From positions 49,189 through 113,188 of the forward strand of contig CAJOEH010000008.1 in assembly GCA_905233385.1 (NCBI GenBank): DNA of 64,000 nt. The letters are read 5' to 3'. The notes beneath the pieces are model-generated. The model was given only the letters and a program-made list of their open reading frames with translations, ran no database searches and was not told the DNA's origin. The translations under genes were made by a program, and so were the position numbers. Positions 6,786 through 15,371 of the stretch are shown piece after piece; the stretch's first letter is position 1; each line of letters begins with the position of its first letter. This DNA is from an uncultured Oscillospiraceae bacterium. GTDB taxonomy: Bacteria; Bacillota; Clostridia; Oscillospirales; Oscillospiraceae.

Positions 6786-7529
6786 TTAATAGCCCAATTC
6801 GTCCAGCCAGCTTTGCACCTTGCTCTCCACATTGCTGCGGTCGTTCTGACAGTCGCTGCCACGGATGGCGAAACCGTCCAGTACGGTGCTGTCCGGGCAG
6901 GCGGAGGCCAGCTTCCGGTCGAAGCCGGACAGGCCGCTGCCCTCGTGAGTGCAGAATGGGATCAGTGTCTTGCCGGAGAGATCGGCGGTCTCACAGAAGG
7001 AATACACAATCATTGGCCAATCTCCCCACCAAACCGGCGCACCGATGAAAACGGTATCGTATTGGGACAGGTCGGGCAACGCGTCCCGAATCGCGGGTCG
7101 GGCGTTCTCGTTCTGCTCTTTCTTTGCCACGTCAGTCAGTTCGGCATAGGTGTAGGGATAGTAGTCGGTCGCCGGCAGGATCTCAAACACATCCGCGCCG
7201 GTCTCGGCGGCGATCGCCTTGGCGACGATGGCCGTGTTGCCCTCGTCGATCACGCCGACGTTGTACTGCTCTCCGGTGCGGGAGAAATACACGACCAGTA
7301 TGTTCGTTTTCGGCGTGGTCGTTTCGGGCTTTTCTGCCGGATCAGCGACGCTTTCCTCTGAAACAGGCACAGACTCCGTTGCGGCAGGCGCCTGTGTCGG
7401 TTCGGCAGGCGGTTCCGTGACCTGTGTTTCCGCAGACACCGCTCCCTCAGTCGGAAAAGCGGTCCCCGTGCAGGCACACAAGCTCAGAAGCAGGATCGCG
7501 GCAAGCAGCAGCACAAGCAGCTTTTTCAT
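6786..7529 (-). CDS. Flavodoxin-like lipoprotein
   Basis: 247 residues. A signal peptide ends in a lipobox (LCAC, Cys20), so the protein should be lipid-anchored outside the cell. A Thr/Pro/Ala/Glu-rich linker to about residue 80 leads to a flavodoxin domain: NILVVYFSRTG (FMN phosphate loop), APVWWGDWP (flavin-contacting loop) and CTHEGSGLSG. Flavodoxins normally work in the cytoplasm, so an exported one next to a b-type membrane protein points to extracytoplasmic electron transfer. The export signal is seen directly; the role is inference. It begins 10 bases after the aldo/keto reductase stop codon. Confidence 0.85.
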   Translation of the reverse strand: MKKLLVLLLAAILLLSLCACTGTAFPTEGAVSAETQVTEPPAEPTQAPAATESVPVSEESVADPAEKPETTTPKTNILVVYFSRTGEQYNVGVIDEGNTAIVAKAIAAETGADVFEILPATDYYPYTYAELTDVAKKEQNENARPAIRDALPDLSQYDTVFIGAPVWWGDWPMIVYSFCETADLSGKTLIPFCTHEGSGLSGFDRKLASACPDSTVLDGFAIRGSDCQNDRSNVESKVQSWLDELGY

Positions 7530-7539
7530 TCTCTATCCC

Positions 7540-8382
7540 TCATACTTTCTCATAAGTCGGTTGCCAGGCGGCAAACTGATCAAGCTGTGCGTCGGTGCGG
7601 TTGTAGTAACGCACGCCCTTGTCGAGCGCCGCGATCTCCTGCATCTCCACGTCTGTCAGGGTGAAGTCCAAAATGTCCAGATTGTCCCGGATGTGCGCGA
7701 CGTTCCGGCTGCCGGGGATCACAACGAAGCCCATCTGGGTGTGCCAGCGGAGGATGATCTGGGCATTAGTTTTACCGTACTTTGCCGCAAGCGACGAGAA
7801 GACCGGCTCGTTGATCAGCGACTTGTCGCCGTGTCCGAGCGGATACCACGACATCAGTTTGATGCCGTATTTGTCGAGCGTCTTGCGTAATTCATCTTGC
7901 GCAAAGTAGGGATGCGCTTCGGCCTGGATGAACTGAGGAACGATTTTCCATTTGCTTTCCAGTTCGGCGATATACTTGCCTTCAAAATTGCACACGCCGA
8001 TCGCTTTTGCCTTGCCTTCGCGGTACGCTTTTTCGAGCATACGGTAACCGTTCAGCCAGTTTCCCGCGGGCTGATGGAGATAGAGCAGATCGACGTAATC
8101 GACGCCGAGACGTTTGATCGTTTCATCGACCGCGCTTTCGTTTTCGTATTCGCTCGGCCAGAGCTTGGTCGAGATGAATACTTCCTCGCGGGCAACGCCG
8201 CTTTCTTTGATTCCGCGACCGACCGCACGTTCGTTCTGATAAGCCGCAGCAGTGTCGACAAGGCGATAACCCATTCTCAGCGCCTCGCGCACGCTGTTTT
8301 CCGCATCGGACGGTGCGATCATAAAGGTCCCGATCCCCACAATCGGGCATTTGATGTCGTTGTTCAGTGTTACTTTTTTCAT
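7540..8382 (-). CDS. Aldo/keto reductase
   Basis: 280 residues with a complete AKR catalytic set: Asp43, Tyr48, Lys73 and His103 in the DTAAAYQNE, STKLWP and YLHQP contexts. It should reduce aldehydes or ketones with NAD(P)H in the cytoplasm. The open frame runs upstream to 8502, but the ATG at 8382 overlaps the flavodoxin stop codon (ATGA), aligns with the family N-terminus, and so is chosen. It lies in the TetR-led run between two flavodoxins. Confidence 0.9.
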   Translation of the reverse strand: MKKVTLNNDIKCPIVGIGTFMIAPSDAENSVREALRMGYRLVDTAAAYQNERAVGRGIKESGVAREEVFISTKLWPSEYENESAVDETIKRLGVDYVDLLYLHQPAGNWLNGYRMLEKAYREGKAKAIGVCNFEGKYIAELESKWKIVPQFIQAEAHPYFAQDELRKTLDKYGIKLMSWYPLGHGDKSLINEPVFSSLAAKYGKTNAQIILRWHTQMGFVVIPGSRNVAHIRDNLDILDFTLTDVEMQEIAALDKGVRYYNRTDAQLDQFAAWQPTYEKV

Positions 8383-8915
8383 GGTGTTTCTCCATAAATC
8401 AAGCCGTTCTCTTTCAGCCAGCGGCGGACGCTCCCGCCGGAATCGGCGGCGCGGCTTCCGTTGACCGGAAGTCCCTTTTTCACTTCCGCACCGGGAGCGC
8501 ATTGTTTGATCATGCGCTCGCTGCCGCCCATCCCGCTGCCCTCGTTGGTGCAGAGCGGCAGGATCGTCTTGCCGGTAAAGTCGTACCTTTCGAGGAAGGT
8601 CGCCACCGCCATCGGGATCGTCCCCCAGTAGTTCGGATAGGCGAGAATGACGGTGTCATATCCGTCGATGCTGTCAGGATATCTTATCAATTCCGGTCTC
8701 GCTTTCTCCCGCAGATGCTGCTTCGCTTCCTCGATGCAGGTCATATAATCGGGTGAATACGGTTCTTTCATTTCGATCTTGAAGGTATCGGCAGGGGTCA
8801 TCTCTTTCATCAGATCGCACACGATCTCCGTGTTGCCGGCCTTGACATAGCGCAACGCGCCGGCGAAATAGTTTTCATCCGCTCTGGAAAAGAACGCGAT
8901 CAGTGTTTTTGCCAT
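8379..8915 (-). CDS. Flavodoxin
   Basis: 178 residues, cytoplasmic (no signal peptide). The first strand reads KTLIAFFSRADENY. YPNYWGTIP is the flavin-contacting loop, followed by CTNEGSGMGGSE near the C-terminal third. This long-chain group is annotated as flavodoxin or NADPH-quinone reductase-like. It is closely similar in layout to the catalytic part of the lipoprotein two genes downstream, so the operon holds an internal and an exported version. GGAGG precedes the start; the stop overlaps the next gene by four bases. Confidence 0.88.
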   Translation of the reverse strand: MAKTLIAFFSRADENYFAGALRYVKAGNTEIVCDLMKEMTPADTFKIEMKEPYSPDYMTCIEEAKQHLREKARPELIRYPDSIDGYDTVILAYPNYWGTIPMAVATFLERYDFTGKTILPLCTNEGSGMGGSERMIKQCAPGAEVKKGLPVNGSRAADSGGSVRRWLKENGLIYGETP

Positions 8916-8930
8916 ATTTCCGCCTCCATA

Positions 8931-10103
8931 TTACATACTTGCCGTGAGGATGCGGACGAGCGCGTCCTTGCCGATCGGTGCGTACATCCACGGCTCGTTG
9001 GTACTGTCGTTTGCGAGGATATGATCCGCCATTTCCTCGATCGCCTCCGCTTTGATGCCGAGCTCGCCGAGGTGCATCGGGATGCCGACGGACTCGAAGA
9101 AGGCGTAGAAGCCGTCGATGACCTTCTGCGCGATCTCAAAATCGGGCAGGTCCTTGTCAAAGCCGAAGAGCTGCGTGCCGAGCGTGACGAAGCGTTCCAC
9201 CGTCCGTTCGGAGAGAATCTCCTTCATCCAGCGCGGCGTGATGATCGCAAGGCCCGCGCCGTGCGTGATGTCGAAATAGGCGCTCAGGGCGTGTTCGATG
9301 GAGTGCATCGGCCATCCGGAGTAACCCGCGCCGTTGGCGAGAATGCCGTTGCAGCCCCAGCTGCAGACGTACATCAGCTCGCTTCTCGCAGCGTAGTCGT
9401 TCGGGTCTTCCAGCGCGATCTTCACGTTGGTCATCAGCGAACGGAGCGCAGAGACCATCACGCCGTCGTTGAACATCGAGTGCGGGCTTGCGAAGAACTG
9501 CTCCAGCACGTGATTGATCGCGTCCGCAGTGCCGCAGGCGGTCTGCCATTTGTTGACGGTGTAGGTGTATTCGGGATCGAGGAAGGACGCGACGGGATAG
9601 AGAAGCTCGTCCAGATAGCCGCGCTTATCGTTGATCGCCGTGTTGGAGATCACGCAGCCCATATCGTATTCGCTTCCCGTCGCGGCAAGCGTGATGATAT
9701 CGACGATCGGAACAGCCGCCGTCGCCTTGACCTTGCCCGAGATCAGATCCCAGCCCTCGCCGTCGTACTTGGCGCAGACGGAGATCGCCTTTGAGCAGTC
9801 CAGCACCGAGCCGCCGCCGACCGAGAGGATCACGTCGATGCCGTTTTCCTTGCACAGCCGCGCGCCTTTGAGGACCGAGGGGTCGTATTTCGGGTTCGGC
9901 TCGATGCCCGAAAGTTCTACGATATGGAAATCCTTCAGCAGGTCTTTGACTCTGTCGTAGAGCCCGATTTTCTTGATGGAGCCGCCGCCGTAGGTCATAA
10001 GGACGTTCCTGCCGTATTTGCCGACGACGGCGGGAAGATCCTTCACGGCGTCTTTTCCGAAATAGAGTTTCGTGGGTGTGCTGTAAGTAAAGCTTCCGAT
10101 CAT
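8931..10103 (-). CDS. Iron-containing alcohol dehydrogenase (butanol dehydrogenase type)
   Basis: 390 residues, group III Fe-ADH. The GGGSVLDCSK stretch (97-106) binds the dinucleotide phosphates. Asp194, His198, His267 and His281 are the four metal ligands. It resembles clostridial BdhA/BdhB and YqhD, which reduce aldehydes to alcohols, usually with NADPH. It is the first structural gene after the TetR gene, with GGAGG before the ATG. The gene set suggests aldehyde or electrophile detoxification, or overflow reduction, under TetR control. Confidence 0.92.
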   Translation of the reverse strand: MIGSFTYSTPTKLYFGKDAVKDLPAVVGKYGRNVLMTYGGGSIKKIGLYDRVKDLLKDFHIVELSGIEPNPKYDPSVLKGARLCKENGIDVILSVGGGSVLDCSKAISVCAKYDGEGWDLISGKVKATAAVPIVDIITLAATGSEYDMGCVISNTAINDKRGYLDELLYPVASFLDPEYTYTVNKWQTACGTADAINHVLEQFFASPHSMFNDGVMVSALRSLMTNVKIALEDPNDYAARSELMYVCSWGCNGILANGAGYSGWPMHSIEHALSAYFDITHGAGLAIITPRWMKEILSERTVERFVTLGTQLFGFDKDLPDFEIAQKVIDGFYAFFESVGIPMHLGELGIKAEAIEEMADHILANDSTNEPWMYAPIGKDALVRILTASM

Positions 10104-10126
10104 GTTTTGTTCCTCCGTTTATGTGA

Positions 10127-10744
10127 TTAAAATAATTCCAAAAGAAAGTCTTTCGTCAGATCGTAGGCGTCGACCTGCTCGAAGTCGATCTCCGCGATCT
10201 TCATCGCCTCGCGCTGCTTCTCGGTGGCATTCGTCATCGGGTACACGCCGAAGACGAACGAGAAGAACATATAAAGCAGCTTTTTCTTCTCGCCCTCCGC
10301 GCGCCCGACAAGGAATTTGCCAAAGATTCCCTCGAGCGTATTGATCAGTCTGCGGTAGGTTCGCTTGAACTCCGTAAGCTGCTCGATACGGCTGTTCGCC
10401 TCCATGTCGTAAATATTCATCGCGATCAGCTTCAGAAGCTGCGGACGGTCGGCGAGCGACCGTGCGATCTTCGATGCGAGCGCTTCCTTCGTCAGGCTGT
10501 CGTTTCCCTTATGAATCGCGTCCAAATCGACGATCCAGCGCTCGTACTCCCTGCGGAACAGCGCGAGGAAGATCTCCTCCTTCGTCTCGAAGTAGTTGTA
10601 GATCGTCGGGCGGGAGAAGGGCAGCTCGTTTCCGATCTCTTTCAGCGTGATCTCCTTGAAGCTCATCGTCTGATACAGTTTCTCGCAGGCGTTGATGATC
10701 TCCTCGCGCCGGCCTGCGATCAGCTCCGGTGTTCCCTTGATCAT
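10127..10744 (-). CDS. TetR/AcrR-family repressor
   Basis: 205 residues. The N-terminal HTH is typical: ITLKEIGNELPF, then SRPTIYNYFETKEEIF around residues 33-58. The C-terminal part is the variable ligand-binding/dimer domain. The ATG at 10744 has AAAGGAG 6 bases upstream; a 7-codon longer frame lacks this. Two palindromic sites flank the -10 box of its own promoter (10773-10821), so it probably represses itself and the redox genes that follow it. The inducing ligand is unknown but may be a substrate of the downstream reductases. Confidence 0.88.
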   Translation of the reverse strand: MIKGTPELIAGRREEIINACEKLYQTMSFKEITLKEIGNELPFSRPTIYNYFETKEEIFLALFRREYERWIVDLDAIHKGNDSLTKEALASKIARSLADRPQLLKLIAMNIYDMEANSRIEQLTEFKRTYRRLINTLEGIFGKFLVGRAEGEKKKLLYMFFSFVFGVYPMTNATEKQREAMKIAEIDFEQVDAYDLTKDFLLELF

Positions 10745-10772
10745 TGTCGCTCCTTTCCGTGCCAAAAAGAAT

Positions 10773-10822
10773 TGACACCGTGTCAGTAATATGAGTATAG
10801 CAGATTACTGACATGGTGTCAA
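10773..10822 (-). promoter_or_regulatory. TetR-operon promoter with two palindromic operators
   Basis: Minus strand: TTGACA (10817-10822), 17-base spacer, TATACT (10794-10799). Two sites, TGACACCGTGTCA (10773-10785) and TGACATGGTGTCA (10809-10821), lie 36 bases apart. One covers the -35 box; the other lies just downstream of the start point. Together they form a larger 19-base inverted repeat with one mismatch. Confidence 0.85.
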
Positions 10823-11430
10823 TATGGATTTCGATATTTAGCAAAGTTTTTTCAGAGTACGGCGCAGTCACAAATACAACATCTTCATTGCCAAAGCCAG
10901 CGCCGGGACGGCGCGCAGTCGCAGAAAAAAGTATGTCACTTTTTCTGCGAAGCGGGTTCAAGGGCGAGGTCCTTGCAGGCAGCATCGGGGAGATTTTGTC
11001 CCCACAGATGCACTGCTTGCCAAAACAAAAAACCATATTTTTGCGCCTCAATGATTGGCGCAGCTAAAAATGGTTCTCGCAAAAAAGTACGTAAACGCGG
11101 AGAACGAAAAAGCGGCAGTTTTCTCTTCCGCAAGCAGGGCATCCCGGGGTAGAAAAATCCCGGGATGCGTCTTGTTAGGGCATCGCCCTAAGACCTTCTT
11201 TGCAGATTTTTCAAATCCGCAACCGCGCGCCTCGCCGGCGCTTTGTGAAATTATTATTCCGCCGTCCGCTGCGTGAAGGCAAAAAGAAACACGTTCGGTC
11301 TCTGCGCCGATTGCGGTGAAACATTTTCGCGGACGGTCTGCTCTGTCGCAAAAGAATCGCCGCGCTCTTACGCCGCCAACACAAAACTTTCATTCGCTGC
11401 TGTCGGCTCTTGCAAATCAAGCAAATCAAA
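10823..11430. other. Gene-free DNA, possibly decayed mobile-element remnant
   Basis: The short open frames here have no ribosome binding sites or family resemblance. Two adjacent hairpins at 11139-11195 are the clearest structure. The base composition and hairpins recall transfer-origin regions of mobilizable elements, but no relaxase or integrase sequence is readable, so this is a guess. Confidence 0.3.
11139..11195. repeat. Two adjacent inverted repeats
   Basis: GCATCCCGGG (11139-11148) pairs exactly with CCCGGGATGC (11159-11168). Directly after it, TAGGGC and GCCCTA pair around a 3-base loop, with outer GTCTT/AAGAC also able to pair. No T-run follows on either strand. Resemblance to oriT hairpins is only an impression. 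Confidence 0.5.
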
Positions 11431-11434
11431 GTTC

Positions 11435-11463
11435 TTGCTATTCTCCCGAAGCTATGCTACAAT
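11435..11463 (+). promoter_or_regulatory. Orphan plus-strand promoter
   Basis: TTGCTA (11435-11440), a 17-base spacer and TACAAT (11458-11463). The only thing downstream on this strand is a seven-codon ORF and, about 110 bases on, the tRNA-like fragment at 11571-11602. Confidence 0.5.
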
Positions 11464-11570
11464 ACGGTCATCTCGACGCAAAGCGGAAACTGTCAATGGC
11501 GGAGGCCTTGTCCGGCTGATTTGGCACATCACAACCCCGTTTGATAGGTGTTAGAAAAAGTGTTAGATAT

Positions 11571-11602
11571 GCGCTGGGAGAGCGCTTGACGGCTTCAAGA
11601 GC
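11571..11602 (+). pseudogene. tRNA-Ala D-loop to anticodon-arm fragment
   Basis: Seventeen bases (11573-11589) are identical to the D-loop/anticodon-stem segment of the tRNA-Ala(GGC) at 11826-11898, but on the opposite strand. The anticodon stem CTTGA/TCAAG is kept, while the loop has five bases instead of seven. Neither an acceptor stem nor a T-arm can be found beside it. Confidence 0.55.
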
Positions 11603-11630
11603 ACCAACTTTTTCGCAAGAAATAGAAAAG

Positions 11631-11668
11631 AAAAAGCCCTGAAATCTTCCGATTTCAGAACTTTTTCG
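11631..11668 (-). terminator. Terminator after repeat copy C
   Basis: On the minus strand a 15-bp stem (two G-T pairs) with GGAA loop is followed by TTTTTC. It lies immediately beyond the CTCCACCA motif at 11672-11679, so it is the original tRNA-Ala terminator now separated from the tRNA body. Confidence 0.8.
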
Positions 11669-11670
11669 TG

Positions 11671-11796
11671 GTGGAGATAAGCGGGATACTCCGGCGCTGC
11701 GCGCCTCCGTGACACTGCGGATTTGAACATCTGCGACGTTCCGCCGCTGACGCGGCGCTTTTGCTTCGCAAAAGAAATCCTTGTGTTCGAACCGGC
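11671..11796 (-). repeat. tRNA-linked repeat, copy C, between tRNA body and CCA end
   Basis: About 125 bases closely matching copy B: the CTCCGGCGCTGCGCGCC and GTGACACTGCGGATTTGAAC blocks and a CTTTTGC/GCAAAAG hairpin. The 13 bases AGATAAGCGGGAT occur at 11675-11687 and again at 11829-11841, bracketing the element like a target or attachment-site duplication. An inverted pair GGCGGT/ACCGCC (11794-11799, 11814-11819) lies near the tRNA-proximal edge. Confidence 0.75.
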
Positions 11797-11825
11797 GGTT
11801 CGCTCCCAAACCTACCGCCACCAAA

Positions 11826-11898
<73 letters not shown>

Positions 11899-12010
11899 GT
11901 GTGCAATTCGCACGATCTCTCACGCGCAAAGAGATTATAACAGATGAAATTCGAAAATGCAACAATTATTTTTGCAATTTTTGTATTTTCTTTGTCATTC
12001 TTTTCCGTCG

Positions 12011-12045
12011 GGGGAAACGGGTGTCAAAAAGACGCCCGTTTCCCC
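12011..12045. terminator. Hairpin downstream of the small minus-strand gene
   Basis: A 15-bp stem (12011-12025 with 12031-12045, one G-T pair) encloses AAAAA. It stands 45 bases beyond the end of the 68-residue ORF. No clear T-run follows on either strand, so terminator function is tentative. Confidence 0.45.
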
Positions 12046-12089
12046 AGCGCTTCCGGGTTATCCTTGCTGCCGGAACCGGGGCGGTACGG

Positions 12090-12296
12090 TTACAGCCGTC
12101 GACGCCCCCAGGGCTCCCCTTCTGACGGATCCGGCACCTGAGAATCAGGGGCTCCTGCCGCGAAGAGCCCGCTCACGTCCTCATCGGAAAGCGCCCGCGA
12201 TTCGTACCGCGCCGCGGTCTCGTCGATCACGCGCTGCAGCGCCGGATTGCGCTCAAACTTCTGATAATCGAACAGTCTCTTCAGCAGTTCTTCCAT
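12090..12296 (-). CDS. Small conserved-type hypothetical protein
   Basis: 68 residues. It starts MEELLKRLFDYQKFERNPAL, a helical, charged segment resembling short uncharacterised clostridial proteins, then an acidic stretch ending in a variable tail. The ATG at 12296 is chosen because GAGGTG lies 6 bases upstream. It has no membrane segment and no metal motif. Function unknown. It precedes nothing co-directional within 45 bases and lies downstream of the BlaI/M56 unit beyond that unit's terminator, so it is probably transcribed separately. Confidence 0.6.
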   Translation of the reverse strand: MEELLKRLFDYQKFERNPALQRVIDETAARYESRALSDEDVSGLFAAGAPDSQVPDPSEGEPWGRRRL

Positions 12297-12386
12297 AACC
12301 ATCACCTCGCTCATGCATTCTTCTGTATCCTTATACGCATCACTTTCGGTTCCGGTAACGGTTTTACGAAAAAAGTTTCATATTTT

Positions 12387-12416
12387 CAAAAAGGACAGCC
12401 GATCGGCTGTCCTTTC
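12387..12416 (-). terminator. Terminator of the BlaI/M56 operon
   Basis: Perfect self-complementary stem at 12391-12414 (AAGGACAGCCGA/TCGGCTGTCCTT) followed on the minus strand by further Ts, 10 bases after the M56 stop codon. Confidence 0.85.
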
Positions 12417-12425
12417 TTATTCTTA

Positions 12426-15371
12426 TCAGCCGGTGCCGATCTCGACGCAATGCCAGTTGCCGTCGTCCTGCAATTCCAGAACGAACGTCCGGTCGAAGAC
12501 GAGTTTCCCTGCGTATTGTCCCGTTCCCTCGCGGGTATTCCCTGCCCGAATCTCAACAGATTCGGGATGCCTAGGTACAACGGCGCACGCAAAGGAGCCT
12601 TTGACCGTCCTGCCGTCTTCGCTGACATTGAGCACTTCCCACGTGACGGCCTCATAATCATCAACGCCAAAGCCGTTCCCCGGCTCAAGAGAGCGCATAT
12701 GCTCGCCGACGGCGGTCGTTACGAAGTATTCCGCTGCGTCCTCCGCCGTGCCGTCGACGCGGAAGGACACTCTGGAAAAATCGGTTTCCAAGCGGTCAAA
12801 TTGCGATCTGACGCTCTCTGCAACAGACATCCCTGCGAGATATACCCGAGACGCTTTCCAAAAGCTCGAGGACATACCGTCGGAATACTCGACCGTTCCC
12901 GCGCCGCCGTCGTCCCAGAAGGTCATCCGCTTCGTTCCGTCCGCGGAAACGGCGGTGAGCCAATACGCGCTCGGCTCGCTGGACGGCGCGTCCAGCTGTG
13001 TCCAGTTATAATTGCGTATAGACTGACGGAGGCTGTTGACGGTATAAGCATCACCGGTGTACGACGTTTCCCATTGGGCGCTCTCTGAAGAGTCGCGCGT
13101 CAGTGAAACGTAGAGCGTCAGCGAAATATCGCCGGAGTCGCACAGGCTCTCCACGGCAGCGATCAGTTCTGCCGGCGGCTCATCGGGTTCGGTCGTCGGC
13201 GCCGTTTGCGCGGGCTCCGCTCCCTCCGCTGTGTACGAGAGAATGCGCCAGCCGTCGCCGTTCTTTTCCAGCGTCATTCTGTAAGCCGGATTAAAAAAAG
13301 CCGACCCGGACGCGTTCAGCGTGGACAGCATTTCCCACGATTTCCACGTCCAAAGCGTGACCGCGGAACCGTTCTCCACGCCGACGAGCGGAGTGAAGGT
13401 GCCCGGTCTGGTGCTCCATATGTCTTCTTCCGGATAAAAGCTGTCCGTATCGGGATCATAGGTCACTTCCGCAAACCAGTCCGTGTGCATTTCCTCTACG
13501 GTAACGCCGGCGTACTTCATCAGTACCTCGTTGGCTCTGGCGCGTGAAACACGGTTTTCGTAGAGTCTGTTTCCGTCCTGATCATAATCACCATACCTGC
13601 CGTTATTGTCTACTGCGCAAAGGCAGGTCAGGAAGGGCTGCGCCGCAATATCCCGCACGTCGCTGTAGTCCGAGGTGAGGAAACAGCTTATCTCCAGATT
13701 GAGGATCAGGGTCGAGTTCTCCCCGTCCGGATCCGGATCCTCCGCGAGCCGATACGCGGCCGTAAAGTCGTTGAAGAGCTCCAGTTCGTCCGCTGTCAGC
13801 AGGCGGCCGCTTCCGCCGTAAACCGTCGCGCCGTATGCCCCCTGAAACCAACTGCACAGGCACGAATAGAAGGTACTGTAAAGGTATAGATCACTTGTCG
13901 TCTCACCCAGCGCGTTCGCTTCAATGATCTTTTTGTAGATTACAGTTGACGGGTATTTCAGCCATATCTCCGCGCTGTCTGTTTCGACGTGAATCTCACA
14001 TTTATTGTCCGTTGCATAATAACAGTCATAGAACGTGACCGTCGTATGTGGCGCAGTGAGGCGGATAAAGTACCACGATTTACGCGTTTCATTTTCGGAT
14101 CTCGTTTCGCAGTCCTGCCACGGGATCTGCTTGATTTTTTCAAAGAAGTACGCCGCACGGATCGCCGCGTCCGCGGGACAAGTCGTATCTGCCGCACTTC
14201 CGGCATCCCCGCTGTGGAAGGTCAGCGTCGCCTCCCGCAGGTCGATCGCGTCGAGGAGCGCGGGGATGTCGGAAGCGTCCAGTTCGCCAAGATCGACAGG
14301 TGTTTCCATCGCTTCCGTGTCTTCGGTCGTCTCGCCTGTCTTCGCGCCGGTGAAGGTGCAGCCGACGGCGATCGCGACGATCAGCACGATGGCGATCAGC
14401 GTAATGACCGCCGTCTTCGGCTTCTTCACGATGAGTTTGATGCGCTCCTTGATGCTCCGTCCGCTGCCCGTCATCGTGGTGGCGGCGACGAAGATCGCCG
14501 GGCGCTTTTCGCAGGTCAGTTGGAGGAGCGTGTAGCCGTAGTCGGCGCGGTGTTCCTCGCCGATGCGTTTGATCGTCGCCTCGTCGCAGGCAAGCTCTGC
14601 GTCTTTACGGGACAGGATCGCCGCGATCCAGACGAGCGGATTATACCAATGCACCGCAAGACAGAGCCCGCGCAGGATCGCCCAGATATGGTCGCCGTGT
14701 CTGCGGTGGGTCGCCTCGTGTTCGATCGAATAGCGCAGAACGGCAGCGTCCTGCGCGACCTCCGGCGTCACGTAGATCTTCGGGCGTATCAGCCCGAACA
14801 GACATGGCGTGTCGATCCTGTCCGTCACGAAGACCGGCAGCGGCGCGCCTTCGACTTCCAGCCGTTCGCGGGAACGGCGCAGTTTTCTATAGAAATGCAG
14901 ATTCGTAATGAGCAGCCACAGCGCGATCAGCCCCGCGCCGCATGCCCAGACGATATTCAGAATGTCGTTCACGGTCAGGGACCTCGCCTCGGCAGCCTTG
15001 CTTTCGCTCGCAGGTTGGGCAGCGTTTTGCGCTTCGCCCACCTCAATATACTCCACATTATCCGAAACATGCGCGTCGTAGAATGTTTCCATGACCTCCT
15101 GCGGCATATACAGGGGATAATCGACTGAGTCATTCAATGCCTCTGATATATGGGAAAACTCCCGCGCTGTCGACCTCTCCGCGGCGGGTCGTTCCACGAA
15201 GTTCTGCACGCTCACGGCCGTACTGCCGAAGCTGACCGGCACCAACAGGCGCACGAGGACGACCGCCCAGAGCGCGTACTGCAGGCGCAGGCTCATCTTG
15301 CCCTTGAGAAGCAGGCGCAGAACGATCACGACCGCGGTCAGCACCGCGGAAGAAATGATCCATTCAAGCAT
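12426..15371 (-). CDS. BlaR1/MecR1-like M56 membrane metallopeptidase with a long non-penicillin-binding sensor region
   Basis: 981 residues. Helices near 3-22, 30-47 and 136-156 precede a cytoplasmic zinc peptidase with HEATH at 218-222 and a DAELACDE stretch at 257-264 holding the third ligand, then a helix at about 320-337. The remaining roughly 640 residues are extracytoplasmic and show no readable serine-based penicillin-binding motifs, unlike true BlaR1. The family cleaves or inactivates a BlaI partner when the outer domain senses a signal. It overlaps the blaI-like gene by eight bases. The signal here is probably not a beta-lactam, or is bound in another way. Confidence 0.85.
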   Translation of the reverse strand: MLEWIISSAVLTAVVIVLRLLLKGKMSLRLQYALWAVVLVRLLVPVSFGSTAVSVQNFVERPAAERSTAREFSHISEALNDSVDYPLYMPQEVMETFYDAHVSDNVEYIEVGEAQNAAQPASESKAAEARSLTVNDILNIVWACGAGLIALWLLITNLHFYRKLRRSRERLEVEGAPLPVFVTDRIDTPCLFGLIRPKIYVTPEVAQDAAVLRYSIEHEATHRRHGDHIWAILRGLCLAVHWYNPLVWIAAILSRKDAELACDEATIKRIGEEHRADYGYTLLQLTCEKRPAIFVAATTMTGSGRSIKERIKLIVKKPKTAVITLIAIVLIVAIAVGCTFTGAKTGETTEDTEAMETPVDLGELDASDIPALLDAIDLREATLTFHSGDAGSAADTTCPADAAIRAAYFFEKIKQIPWQDCETRSENETRKSWYFIRLTAPHTTVTFYDCYYATDNKCEIHVETDSAEIWLKYPSTVIYKKIIEANALGETTSDLYLYSTFYSCLCSWFQGAYGATVYGGSGRLLTADELELFNDFTAAYRLAEDPDPDGENSTLILNLEISCFLTSDYSDVRDIAAQPFLTCLCAVDNNGRYGDYDQDGNRLYENRVSRARANEVLMKYAGVTVEEMHTDWFAEVTYDPDTDSFYPEEDIWSTRPGTFTPLVGVENGSAVTLWTWKSWEMLSTLNASGSAFFNPAYRMTLEKNGDGWRILSYTAEGAEPAQTAPTTEPDEPPAELIAAVESLCDSGDISLTLYVSLTRDSSESAQWETSYTGDAYTVNSLRQSIRNYNWTQLDAPSSEPSAYWLTAVSADGTKRMTFWDDGGAGTVEYSDGMSSSFWKASRVYLAGMSVAESVRSQFDRLETDFSRVSFRVDGTAEDAAEYFVTTAVGEHMRSLEPGNGFGVDDYEAVTWEVLNVSEDGRTVKGSFACAVVPRHPESVEIRAGNTREGTGQYAGKLVFDRTFVLELQDDGNWHCVEIGTG

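Noticed and set aside
11139..11195. Intrinsic terminators
   Set aside because: Neither hairpin is followed by a T-run on either strand and no gene ends beside them.
12426..15371. True beta-lactam sensor BlaR1
   Set aside because: No serine penicillin-binding motifs can be read in the outer region and no beta-lactamase is nearby.
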